Of a DNA stretch of 64,000 nucleotides, positions 1 through 10,371 are shown one piece after another. Each line of letters opens with the position of its first letter. The first letter of the stretch is position 1. Under the pieces are notes generated by a model, which was not told the DNA's origin, searched no databases, and worked only from the letters and a program-made list of their open reading frames with translations. A program made the translations under genes and the position numbers. The DNA comes from Cytospora piceicola (lineage: Eukaryota > Ascomycota > Sordariomycetes > Diaporthales > Cytosporaceae), in NCBI GenBank assembly GCA_023375675.1, contig JALQBC010000011.1:1-64000 (forward strand), read 5' to 3'.

Positions 1-100
1 CGTGTATGCGTTCAGAAACACTCGCGCCTAAAGCCAGGAGCTCCAGCACGGCCGATTTGGTGAATCACGAGTATACTTACCCTATCCTGAAGAAAAAGTC

Positions 101-475
101 TAGGGTAAGTATACTTTCCCCCCACCCCCCCCCCCTTTCAAAAAAGCTAGGGTAAGTATACTTTTCACGTCGTACAGAAAAGATAGGGTAAGTATACTTT
201 TTTGGTCAGTAAAAAAGCTAGGGTAAGTATACTTTTCACGTCGTACAGAAAAGATAGGGTAAGTATACTTTTGCAGGCCTAAGGCAAGCATGCTCGTGCC
301 AAACTAACCGTCGGCTCCCCTCTGTACGGGCGGTCTGGCGCAACCATACTGGCGATGCAGGCCTTACTGTCGCCGTCCAGAACCATCCCCAACCAAAAAG
401 GCTAGGGTAAGTATACTTATGCCGAGCCTGAATTTTCACCAAGTCAATCCGCACCTGGAAAGTATACTTACCCTA
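101..475. mobile_element. MITE-like element with 19-bp perfect terminal inverted repeats
   Basis: The left end reads TAGGGTAAGTATACTTTCC (101-119) and the right end (457-475) is its exact reverse complement. Both ends carry an outer TA, so the element can be read as a Tc1/mariner-type insertion duplicating TA. The 375-bp interior has no credible coding sequence and contains further copies of the TIR core TAGGGTAAGTATAC at 148, 184, 219, 255 and 403. An outward-facing inverted copy lies just outside at 71-84. The core AAGTATACTT is itself a palindrome. Several nested or truncated copies therefore seem to have piled up here. The transposase family is inferred from the TA flanks and non-coding interior only; no autonomous partner is visible in the window. 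Confidence 0.6.
140..272 (+). repeat. 71-bp tandem duplication inside the MITE-like element
   Basis: The stretch from 140 (aaaaaagctaggg) to 201 recurs at 211-272 with a period of 71 bp. The inner 41 bases, 161-201 and 232-272, are identical as read. Each unit holds two copies of the TIR core, so the duplication doubles the palindromic motif. The near-perfect identity suggests it is recent, or at least that it escaped the mutation seen just downstream. Confidence 0.8.
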
Positions 476-1140
476 TCTTTTTTCTTATAATTAAAAAAGC
501 TAAAGTAAGTATATTTATATAAGCTTAAAGTAAGTATATTTATATTAAACTAACTATATAAAGCTTATTAAAACTCTTTACTACTTTTTATTAAATATAT
601 TTAAAATTAAATAACTAATATAATTTAAAGTAGTTTTAAATAACTACTTATATATTTAATATTTTTTATAAAAAGATAAAGCGTTTAATATTTATAGCCT
701 TTTAATAATATTCTAATTTTTATTTAATATATATAATTTAGTATAATTGTATTTATAAGGTTTAAGCTTTTTATTACCTGCCGGCCTACTTACTTACCGG
801 TTATACTTAACTACTTAATAGAATACTTACTGCTTAACGGAATACTTAGTTACCTTAAGACTTTTATAAAGACCTTTAAATAATTTACTTTTAAAAAGTA
901 ATACACTTAGATAATATAATAAAACACTATACCTTTACGTATCTTCTATAGTTAGTTAGTATTTAAATAGCTATCTGCTTTAGTTAAATAAAAGAAAAAA
1001 GGAAGTTTTAAACTTATTTTTATATAGTTAAGACAAACTGCTTTCTTTACTTAGTTTATTAATCTATAACCTGTTAAAACATTAAACTACCTTAGATAAA
1101 TTACTCGAAGAACGAAAAGTACGTAGCTAACACCTTCGGC
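476..1140. repeat. AT-rich, RIP-like decayed tract
   Basis: Base composition drops sharply to long runs of A and T, with TpA abundant and CpA/TpG scarce by eye. Two copies of the neighbouring motif appear in mutated form at about 500 and 523 (TAAAGTAAGTATAT in place of TAGGGTAAGTATAC). The changes are G-to-A and C-to-T, the direction expected of repeat-induced point mutation. No gene is visible. The end near 1140 merges into a coding remnant that is less damaged. Confidence 0.65.
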
Positions 1141-1578
1141 TTTAATAATACTATTTATACTAGACTACTTTTAAAAGATAATAATTATAACACTAAGAAG
1201 GCGATTCGATCGAAGTATAAAATAACTTTCACTTTACCTTCTCTACCTTCTATACCTTTTAAAATCGATAAGACTACTAGGGTGTTATTATAATTGTATA
1301 AAGAAGACTCGGACTTCGAAAAGAGTGCTAATAAAGTGCGTATACTTAAGCTAGACGCTCTAGTAACTCCGCTAGATGAAAACACTACCGAGTAGGACTT
1401 CACACTCCTACGTATTCCAGCCCTTAAGAATCTCGCTAACAGAGGCAAAAATAGAAGCTTAGAGTTCTTGTTGCACACCTACCGGTGGGTTCGTGGCGAA
1501 CCCACCCGTGAACGCATCCACGAATTCACTGTATATTCACCGGTAATTCGGGCGGCTAAACGCACGGTGACTGTATAG
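1096..1578 (+). pseudogene. RIP-damaged coding remnant, family unknown
   Basis: One plus-strand frame (codon start at 1096, 1141, 1381 and so on) reads as protein-like sequence for about 160 codons with only two internal stops before the TAG at 1576. The stops are TAA at 1291-1293 and TAG at 1393-1395. Either could come from a single transition (CAA to TAA, or TGG to TAG), as RIP would produce. Further upstream the same frame contains more and more stops. The translated text is hydrophilic and rich in Lys, Arg and Thr near the end (for example FTLLRIPALKNLANRGKNRS). I do not recognise a family; a transposon-derived gene is likely from context. The last part overlaps the inverted-repeat element at 1484-1607. 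Confidence 0.35.
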
Positions 1579-1607
1579 TAAACTCAGGGTAAGTTCACGG
1601 TAGGTTC
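1484..1607. repeat. Short inverted-repeat element at the edge of the decayed island
   Basis: GGTGGGTTCG (1484-1493) and CGAACCCACC (1497-1506) form a perfect 10-bp hairpin with a TGG loop. The second arm extended, CGAACCCACCCGTGAAC (1497-1513), pairs imperfectly with GTTCACGGTAGGTTCG (1592-1607), with one C/T difference and one missing base. The segment therefore looks like a roughly 110-bp foldback or MITE-type element with degenerate ends. It lies directly against the 5' end of the broken ankyrin/AAA+ gene. Confidence 0.45.
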
Positions 1608-1646
1608 GTGGGTCTGTATATAGTTCATAGGAGTACTCGGTTATAT

Positions 1647-1665
1647 AGAGAGAGAGAGAGAGAGA
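1647..1665 (+). repeat. (AG)9 microsatellite
   Basis: Nine AG dinucleotides in a row, lying at the 5' edge of the reading frame of the broken ankyrin/AAA+ gene. In that frame it would encode alternating Arg-Glu, which is unlike the family, so the true coding part probably begins after it. Confidence 0.9.
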
Positions 1666-1671
1666 ATCTAT

Positions 1672-3411
1672 CTTTATTACACACTACCACACCGTACCGT
1701 TGCCATCAGTTCTGTCTAGAGGATCTCGTCAGTGCAATCCAATGGGGCGAAAGCATCGAGGAAGTTCGCAATTATCTCGCGTTCTATAATCTAACGACAA
1801 TCCAGGCTCACATTAACGGCCAAGTTACAGGTTTCTCGGCGATATTCTATCTGTTGGAAACACGAGATCTGGACCTTATCAGGCTCTGGGTGAAACACGG
1901 CGGGGATGTCGATACCAAGGCTACGTGTGGACTGTCCAAGAACGTCCCACTGCTCGCCTTCGTTGTAGCCTTGGGCGGTTCCAACGAGACAGAAACCACC
2001 GAGGTTGTAGCCACACTCCTCAGCCTCGACGCAAGTCCGCTCGCACTGCCAAAGGCCTTCTACTTACCACCTGAACGAGACCTACCACCAGAGGGCCCCG
2101 GGGACGAAGAACTGCCCGAGTTGTCAGAGCAGCCCGAAGTTATGTCCTGGTGCACTCCTTCGTCTCGAGCCTTCTTGTTTTCTAGATTGACGTATCGGCA
2201 ACGCTACTACATGTGCATGGCGTACCTGTTGAAGCCAAATGGTACTCGACCAAGAGTTACACGGTACAGGAATGCCGAGAACCTTCTGGGGGTTCCGTAT
2301 TTCCTCATCGGACAAACGCCAGCCGTCCGGTACCTCGTCAAAACACTTCTCCAACACCTAGCAAAACCACGCAAGAAACCACTTGTACTGGCCTTCGCTG
2401 GTCCCACCGGACACGGCAAGACGGAGCTCGCGAGGAAGTTAGGCGAACTGATTTCTCTCGAGATGGAGATTATGGAGTGCACTAACAAGAGCGATGAGAA
2501 GGAAATGTTCGGTGCGAGAAGTCCCTACTAAGGTTGGGGGAAGGGCTCCCCGTTGAACAACTTCCTGGCTCGCAAGGCTAGAACAAGGTGCATCGTCTTC
2601 CTTGACGAGTTCGAGAAGACCACCGAAGATATTCGTCAGACACTGTTGGTACCATTTCAGAACGGTATGAGAATCCACCACTCAACAGCGGGGGCTTAGT
2701 CTCTTTGAACGATCAACAGGCGAATACGAAGACAGAACGACCAAGGGCGTCGTCAACTGCTCTAAAACGATATGGATTTTGGCCACAAACGCATTCGATG
2801 AAACCATCCACGACTTTTGCAAGTCCAAACATGAAACTCTCTTCCAGTTCACGGACCAGGCCACCATACAGAAACACGTCACAGACCTCCGCGAAAGACT
2901 TCGGAAAGAGGCCATCTCGAAATTTAGTGCACCCTTGGCAGGACGTATTACGGACTTCGTCCCATTCTTGACATTTTCGGCTACTGAACAGGCTGCAATT
3001 GTCCACAAGTGTTTGACCGAACTTAGAAAGGACTTGGCAAAGCCAGTCGTCATCTCGGAAGACGAGACAAGACAGCGTTCCGTTGGTAACATCGACTTAC
3101 AGGTCCCCAAGGACTACTCCATCTGTCGCATCATCGCCGAGAAGGAATATTTGGAATCGCTCGGAGCGAGAAGCCTCATCAATGGGGTAAATCGAATGAT
3201 TGAGAGCGTAATCATCGATCACTACCTGGAGATTCATGACGAAATCAAGGAGGATCAGGACATCACCACGTATCGTCTGGAGGTGAATGTAGATGGTGGC
3301 ATCGAGGTCTGCTATATCCCGCCAAGTACCACGATGAACGATGGGACGGGGCAGAAGCAGGAGAAGGAAATCCTTGAAGAGTCGAGGGCAGATAGTGGTT
3401 CGGAGTTTTGA
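1672..3411 (+). pseudogene. Broken ankyrin-repeat / AAA+ (Clp/torsin-like) ATPase gene
   Basis: Two parts join across a 55-nt intron (2665-2719; GTATGA donor, CAACAG acceptor), giving continuous family-like sequence QNG-EYEDRTT. The N-terminal part has one or two ankyrin-like units (LLETRDLDLIRLWVKHGGDV). The AAA+ core follows: Walker A GPTGHGKTELA (about 2401), Walker B CIVFLDEFEKT, sensor-1 region IWILATNAFDETI. It ends with a Clp-type C-terminal region and TGA at 3409-3411. Two defects stand out. There is no ATG upstream of the ankyrin region; the first in-frame ATG is at about 2142. A TAA at 2529-2531 interrupts the motif GARSPY-stop-GWGKGSP just after Walker A. The family has a residue there, and CAA to TAA fits RIP. 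A 33-nt intron spanning the stop can be imagined but would delete a conserved motif. Most likely a 5'-truncated pseudogene; a sequencing error at one base is the alternative for the stop. Confidence 0.7.
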
Positions 3412-4254
3412 GTTCACGATGAAGTGCTACATATAGAGCCTGGTATTGTGTCGTGATTAGGTCCTGTCTTAGGGGGGTTTGCAGGCAATTATAGTAAGGG
3501 AAGGAGCGGTCACTTTGCTTACGATGTATATAAGAACAGCTTTCCTCTTGGAAACGGACTGGAGATCTTTTCACGAGAACATCATCAATTTACTACCCAA
3601 AATGGGCTGGCCCCGTTCACTCTATTCCTTCCTTCTCTTCACAATCTTCACCATCAGAGCCAGATATCTGAAGGATATGCGTATTCTTTCTACTACAACC
3701 CTATTCAAAGCCCTTGAATTTGGGCTCGAGAATAATCATCGCGAATCGGACGCCTTTTTATCTAGGTTAACAGTATCAAGAAGAGCTGTATGTAGATTCT
3801 CATGTCCCCTTCGAGTCCACCGGGTGCAATGCCGACTGATTACCCCAGACAATCTGGCCGCGGAGAAACGCCCAAACGACATCATTGAAACCCATTGATG
3901 CCAGTCAGAAGAAGGACTCCAGGAATAACCAATGCGAAGATTCACAGAGAACGAGACGCTTCCGATGATACGGGGATACATGTCAATAATTTTGACGATA
4001 AAAATCTACCCTGAAGCGTAAGATACAAAAGAAGTGGAGAAAACATGCCTGGTGAAACTTGAAACAATGCGACGACGAAGTCAACAACAATCTGTTGGGA
4101 GAGGGAGTGGATGTAGAACGACAAAACAAGCAAAAGTCCAGAAGAGACATGGCGACTTGGCCCGGAAGATGTTGTGGAGTATCTCACCAAAGCAAAGCCC
4201 CGAGTGCTGGAGAACAACATACAAAATACATGTACCAATAAAAGAACCTTGGCC
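3412..4254. other. Intergenic, 0.84 kb
   Basis: Lies between two converging reading frames, the broken AAA+ gene and the minus-strand gene that ends at 4255. A 139-codon open frame at 3479-3898 has no recognisable domain and no ATG-centred coding signature. I see no tRNA or convincing repeat. Confidence 0.5.
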
Positions 4255-7152
4255 CTACTGCAACGGCTGGTGAGGAAAGATACACCACATCCTTCGCTGG
4301 ACAGTACCGTCCTTGTGAGTGGTAACGTGTCCACTACAACGACCCCTCCTCTTACACCTTCGTCGCTCCGCAGACTCCTTACTAGGCTCAACCTGGATAT
4401 GCCCTGGATTCATGCATCTCTCATTATGACAGACGGGTATGGCCTTCTGCTGGGTTTTGCCTTGCAATAGTCTGTACATCGACTCCTCTTCGTGCCACAG
4501 TCGGATGGCCAAGCGGATGAACGAGAATGTGTGCTTCTCGCCCTTATCCCACAACTTCATCCTGTAGTCGCTGGATGCCTCGCCTGATATGACCCAGCAG
4601 CCCATGGACTTAAAGCTGGGGTGGCTGATGTCGAAGAACTTCTTGTGCTTCACATGTTTGCTAAACTTGTCCAGCACTTCTTGCTGTGACAGGCGCAGGA
4701 GGAATGCCGTGGCCTCACTGACGATGGGCCTGTCGTCGTCGTCGAAGACGAGCTTTGGGTTATGACCGGATAAGGCATGCTCCAAGACTTCGCGCTTGAA
4801 CTGCTTCTGAGTGATGTTCCGAGCTTCCAGTGCGGCTGGGTCTGCTGATTCCCTGTTTTCGATGATTGACTGGGCTCCGGCCACGGAGCCAACCCCGTCA
4901 TGCCCTGCAGGACTCGGCGAGCCTAGGTCACGACGTCTCTGCCCAGTTGTGTGTTGACGTTTACTCTTCGGCTTGCGGTGCTGAGCTTCAGGTTGCTCTG
5001 GTTCAAGGGGCCGATCACGTTGTCTTTGCCTTACATGCCGGCGGCGGTGCTCCTGTTGATGTTCTGTCTGTGCACTGTCCTGGTTTTGCTGAGCCCCTTC
5101 GACAAAGTCCTCTTGCCCCTCGATAGAATCTTGTCGATCCAGTTCCTTCATCAAGTCATCAATCCGCCGCTGTTGCTCGAGCTCGTCGATGCGTCGTTGC
5201 TGGTCTTCTAGCATCTGGTTTGCTCTGTCCAGCCTACTTCTCGTCAATTCCATCTCTTCCTCGTGGTTTTGCATCCGTTCCATCATACGTTCCCATTCGA
5301 TCCTACGTGCAGTGGGATCCGAGTCCTCCGCTTCGTCACGCGGTCTTTTGCCAAGGGACACCGCTGACCGGGTTGGCGATGAGGCGAAAGGCCTGATATG
5401 AAACGGGGTATGGGGGGTGACGAAGAGCCCCGGAGATGACTGGGGGTGACCTGGAGCCTCTCGACTAGGACAAGAAGGCCCAGGGGTTGCAGGTCTGTAT
5501 GGACGGGGACATGATATGGTTGGAGTGGAAGGACCAATAGAAGTTTCCATTCCAGGATGTTCGACCGACTGCATCATGCGTCCCGGGCGAGCTGGCCCAC
5601 GTCTCTGGTGAGACTTGTGGCGTCTCCCATTCCTGGGCTTGTTCCCAATCTGCCCCGGGGAGGGAAAAACACTCTCGGACCTGCGAGGTGTGTAGGGTTG
5701 GCCTCCAGGAGGCGAGGTAGGTAGGCCACCGCCGGGTTGGACAATCTGAGACACAGGGCCCTTGTTCTGCGCAGACGTGGTCTTATGAGCTTGGTACGAA
5801 GGGCGGTTCGAAGGGCTAGGAAATGCATCTCCAGGTTGTTCTTGTGGAAGTTCAGACGAGGAGGAAACAGTGCTGGGATATCCACAAGGCTCGGGTCTCC
5901 TATGTGGCTGAGAGTTGGAACAATGCAAGTCAGGCCTTGACTGTGGCTGTGGCTGTGACATCAACCTGAATGCATTGTAATCACTTCTAGCAGCTCGTTC
6001 CACATTCTTGGCCATTTGTTGCCTGCCCAGCTCTGGTCGCGTTGACCCAAGAGGACGGACACCTGCAGGAGGAAGTTCATGCAAAGCAAAGCGAGAGAGT
6101 GTGTTCACAGACTCGATGGCATGATGAGGCCTTCTGTGTTGGGCGAGTACAGTGGAGCTTCCGGGGAGGCTGTTTGTTGTCCGCATTGCTCGCGGCTCGG
6201 TTGGAGCATTTGCTGGTGGTTCGCGATTGATAGGCAAGAACCCAAGAACCTTTGGAGACACCTTCGGAGAAGAGTCATGGCTCAAGAGCTCAGATCTAGA
6301 ACGAACTCTTTGCTTCACCTGTCACTCAAAGTCAGTCGCTTGCCAGTCATGCGTGTCATAGAAACGCACCTGGGGACTCAAAGCTTTTTGCGATGAGCTC
6401 TGTGGAATCGATGCTTTGCCTTTTCTTGTCTGAGACTGTCCTCCACGACCGGGAAGGTCAATGTAAAAGTCTAGTGGCACATGTGCGGAGTCTTCCACTT
6501 CCGCCATTGATGGTGCTCGTGATGTTCGTTCTCGGTCCAGTTTGACGGTAGCTTCTCGTGCAGTCTGTTGCCGTGTACGTGGCGATGTTGAACTGATCCT
6601 TGACGGCGATTTTGATGGGGCGTAAACGTCCGAGTCTGCTTCGTCCGAAGAGGATGTTGAGGATTCATCGAACTCAAAGCCTGGACTACTAGAGGCGGAG
6701 TCTGAGGATGATGAAGACAAGTTGTCGGAAGAACCCTCCAGCTGGCCGCCATCGAAACTCACATGTGACTGCACACCATTGTGAAGCTGCCTTGAATGTT
6801 CAACATCAAATGAAGGGATTCGATGGATGCGATGTCTTTCGAGGTTGTTGGCTGAGGTTTCCCGCTTGATGCGCGGGCGACCTCCCTGAGACTGGCCTCG
6901 ACCCAGCGGACGAGACATGCTGTCAGAGTGCTCACGCTTGATATTTGGTGTCTGGGCCCGGATCATTACTGGCTTTATGTCACCCTCGTCGTCTGAGTCA
7001 AGGATCCTGATAGGGCCTATCTCAGGGGGGATGAAAGTGTATTTGGCTCTCCCGTCAACCCAATGTGTGCGGACACTTGGTGCTCGTATATCCGTCTGGT
7101 GTTGCATATACTTGGGGGGTGGGGCGTAGACTGGTGTGCTGTATCGTGCCAT
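4255..7152 (-). CDS. Large disordered protein with C-terminal His-Me finger (I-PpoI-like) zinc loop
   Basis: Two exons, 7152-6370 and 6318-4255, joined across a 51-nt intron (6319-6369; GTGCGT donor, GACTGAC branch, GACAG acceptor). The intron length is a multiple of three and it carries the only in-frame stop (TGA at 6324-6322). The product is 948 residues from the first ATG at 7152. Residues 1-600 are low-complexity, rich in Ser, Pro, Arg and Gln, with an acidic Ser/Asp run and a Glu/Gln-rich coiled-coil stretch. The last 180 residues are folded-looking and end in C-H-N-E-R-C-M-N-P-G-H followed by a second Cys-rich hook. This aligns without gaps to the zinc loop of homing endonuclease I-PpoI. 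The catalytic His corresponds to His901, while the Mg-binding Asn position is Ser910. A nuclear DNA-binding or regulatory protein derived from such a nuclease is plausible. The target is unknown. Confidence 0.75.
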
Positions 7153-10134
7153 GGTGGACCAAACAGGGTCAGCTAGAAGACGATGAATTCTGTGGTTCTG
7201 CTGGAAAATGTCTTCACGAGGTAGTTGTGGGAGGAGATCGATCCCCCTGCAAGGAGGCAAGGTTTTTGATGAAAATTTGTGAACGCGTCACGTCTCGATC
7301 ACGGACCTTGCACAGCGCGAAGCAGACACGAGATGTCGGAACTGGTCTCATCTTGAAGGACGACAAAGTCTTACTGGTTGCGTTTGCAGGGAAAAGTCAA
7401 GGGTAAGGTGGCCGGTGAATGTGCGTTCCCGTCCGCATGGGTAATCCGGTTATGTATTGGGAGGCTCACGGACAGGGAGCATGGTCGACAACGACTTGTT
7501 CCGTTAAAGGTGTCGAGTCCACCGCCGTTGTATTGTGAGTGAATCGGGAAAGGTGGTAAAGCACGCTTGGACGGTCAAAGGGTTGCTCGCCGGCCTCCTT
7601 CATTTCAAACGGACAGGCCTTGTGCAGGAAAGTTGCTTTTGCTGTCGAACAAAAGTATTATACGAAAATAGAAGGCGGCAAAGCTTGAAGATCCGATTGT
7701 CAATACGCCTTCCGGAAATCGGTGGTTGAGGACATTGAATGTGGTGACATCCAACATCTCAAGGCACATATGGGACATACGAAGCAAACGAACAAGGTTG
7801 AGATTAGATCACAGCATTAGTCAAATCCTGCAGATAGGCAAGAGGGCCCCAGGGCTGATCTTGCGGCTCCAACGATCTGATAGCTAAGGTGGCATCAATG
7901 TGCCAGGGTCGCATTGGTGGCTGAAAATATGTCCGAAACTGCACATGTGCTGCACCCGCTCTGGCCTGCCACCGACACACTCAAAGTCGAGCCTTGACAC
8001 GAAGAGGGGATGCCATACATTATTTGACCTTGCGTACGCTTAAACCCGGAGGTTTGCGAAGACCATGGTTGATACAAAAACTGACTTATATAATGAACTA
8101 TGTATATACACAATTAGTTCCGCAGAGTGGATGCAGGCTCGGGGCCTACCTAGGGTTTTGCGGCACCTGTGGACAAGTTTACTTCACATCGGGTTGTCGG
8201 TTTGGGGGCTGCTTGGATCTATGCACTTGAATAAGTAGGTGACACATTCCAAGACTCCATCCAACCAGGCTACTCAACTTTGTGCCCAGCCAGAGGATTT
8301 ACGGGGTTGGACGAGCAACAAGACCTGTACTGTACTTAGTAAGAAGATTCGCATCATTCAGTGGACCTTAGACCGTTTGATATTGGCCTGAGCTGTGGAC
8401 CAAGACATACTCAGGCATAGTGCCAACAAAGAGACAATTCTCAACTTGGGACCACATTGGTAATTAGCCATTGTTACTCATGGTAGGGACGGACGATTGT
8501 ATTGACGGGAGAGACGTCGTAAGTATATTCCCCATGCTTCTACTCATACCTTAAGGTATCTTAGGGTATCATAGGGTGTCTATATAGTGGTAATCAATCA
8601 GAAGATTGCTGCATGCTTGATTCGAGGACATCATAGCTCTTTGAAGCTTGTAACCCACATAGATGTGCAACAGGCGACGGGCCTGGGCTCATGGGTCTTA
8701 TGCAGTAACGCCGGTTCTGTTTGCACGGTGGAAATTGGAACTCATAGCCCATGTGCTAATTGTCAATATTCACACAACAAGATGGCGTCACGGTGATCGT
8801 TCTGTAAGTTCATATGGGCGAGGCTATTGGTTTCCTAGATATGTAGTCTTTCAGCCTGTAATTGCTTCGTCTAGCAATCGTCATCTAGTCTTCTTGTCTT
8901 CTAATTCAGTCACTCAGAACCTCCATTGGAATATACTCAATTGATCAGGAAGACGACGGTAATTATGGGAAGGTTCAAGTTGTAAACAGAATCATGAAAA
9001 TACAGCAGTTCGAGTATTCTGGTAATCAGAGTAGACATGGTAATTTCTCCCAGTTTATATATATGTATTTCTGCCTATGTGTCAAGCTATACAAATTCTA
9101 TCTACTGCTGCGAAAATGTGTTATCTGAAAGACTCTATCGGTTGATATTCATCGCTTTGTATTTAGCTGACTCCGGTGTTCGAGTCTTTAAACTCGTCCA
9201 GCAAGTACCCTAGGGTAGATATTGGGCTTCGAGGTGATAAGAGAACACGATCTCGAGACGCGTCAGGTGCGACTACACAGTATGTTAAGTGCTATATTTG
9301 TCTGAGAACCTTTGAGGACCGACAAAGAGAACCCGGAATAGAGCATCCAATTCCGATGGATGTGATTATCACAAGTCCTCATCGAATTGCCCAGGTAGAC
9401 AGTGATTACAGCGCATGTATTAGGCCAAGTGACCTAGGGCACCTGGAAATGTCTGCATACATACTGATAACATTACTCGACCGTTACTCGATCAAAATTG
9501 ACGAAGCCAACATCATGAACCAACGAACAAAACGTGTCGAGTCCGCCGGAGATGCCGAAAGCGGAAGGGAATCGGCCGGCACCGAATTCCCTGACTTATT
9601 CTCGGTCTGAACTGCGCTCATTGGTCGGTAAGGAGTCCGGGTCGTTTTTTCTCTTACATTTTCTATTTTAGCCGGATCGGGAAACTCAGGGGATCCGTGC
9701 TGGGATTCTCACCCAATTATCTTTGTCTGATAAGGATGAAAGGGCCAACCAAAAGCGGCTACTACAGCAAAGTTCCAATCTATAGTGAACGGGTCTCGCG
9801 CGACCACACCACCGAGGCTCATTATTAGTTGTCACCAAGAGAAGTGTCAATATCCAGGCAGCCCAGGCTGCTAGGTCCATATCCGTGTCCATAGATGGCA
9901 TTGGTTCCCGGTCCCTTCCTCTTATCGCAGCCCCAAACTAAGTACACACTCGTCATTAAGAGGCGAGCAACCGTAAGTAAGTTGTGGATCGACAACACCA
10001 GCGGTATGGATACTGTCAGAGATGGCGCACACCGTTTTTTTCCTCAGTGCTAACGGGACTCGGCCGATCTCCCCTTCCCACTGCGTATCTTTCACACAGA
10101 GTAAAGAACCTCCCCCCCCAAGTCTCCTTCACTT
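7153..10134. other. Long intergenic region, 3 kb
   Basis: No convincing gene. Open frames are short, lack family resemblance and mostly lack ATG starts. The longest, 9176-9610 on the plus strand, has 144 codons and begins with GTG; I do not support it as a gene. The region from about 9,600 onward is probably promoter of allantoinase: single GATA motifs occur at 9729-9734 (GATAAG) and 9921-9926 (CTTATC). Confidence 0.5.
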
Positions 10135-10167
10135 CTTATCGCCTGAGAGATAAGCCTCCTTCTTATC
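10135..10167 (+). promoter_or_regulatory. Cluster of three GATA sites upstream of allantoinase
   Basis: CTTATC at 10135-10140, GATAAG at 10149-10154 and CTTATC at 10162-10167, all within 33 bp and about 205-237 bp before the ATG. A further CTTATC lies at 10306-10311 and a TTATC at 10272-10276. Paired GATA elements are the known binding arrangement of NIT2/AreA-type nitrogen regulators, which activate purine catabolism genes when preferred nitrogen is absent. Function here is inferred from spacing and from the gene it precedes. Confidence 0.6.
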
Positions 10168-10371
10168 TGGTGCCCTTCTGCCCTCCCATACTCTCCCTCC
10201 ATGATATGCCCGCCGTTCCAGTGACTTTCTTTCCTCTCCGCCTGGAATCCACCGTCTCTTGCCCTGTCTCTTTATCTCTCTCTCTATCTTAGACTCGAAC
10301 TCTCTCTTATCTCCAGACCATTTCCCTCGCCCCTGTCTCTTCCCAATCAGTCAGAGAATCATAAAGCCAAG

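Noticed and set aside
140..272. Regular repeats resembling a CRISPR array
   Set aside because: The organism is a eukaryote, units overlap as palindromic transposon ends and a 71-bp tandem copy, and there are no unique spacers of constant length.
71..475. Subtelomeric repeats (TAGGG-containing motif)
   Set aside because: The motif is not in TTAGGG tandem form; it is paired in inverted orientation with TA flanks, which fits a transposon better.
2501..2533. A 33-nt intron removing the TAA in the AAA+ gene
   Set aside because: GTGCGA...GGAAG with an internal CTACTAAG is conceivable but far shorter than any other intron here, and it would delete a conserved family motif.
3479..3898. 139-codon plus-strand open frame
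   Set aside because: No domain, poor composition for a fungal protein, and no supporting splice or promoter context.
6319..7260. Separate upstream gene ending at the TGA near 6322
   Set aside because: A 51-nt intron with good donor, branch and acceptor removes the stop and keeps frame; both parts have the same low-complexity style.
9176..9610. 144-codon plus-strand open frame
   Set aside because: Starts with GTG, no family resemblance, lies in promoter-like sequence of allantoinase.
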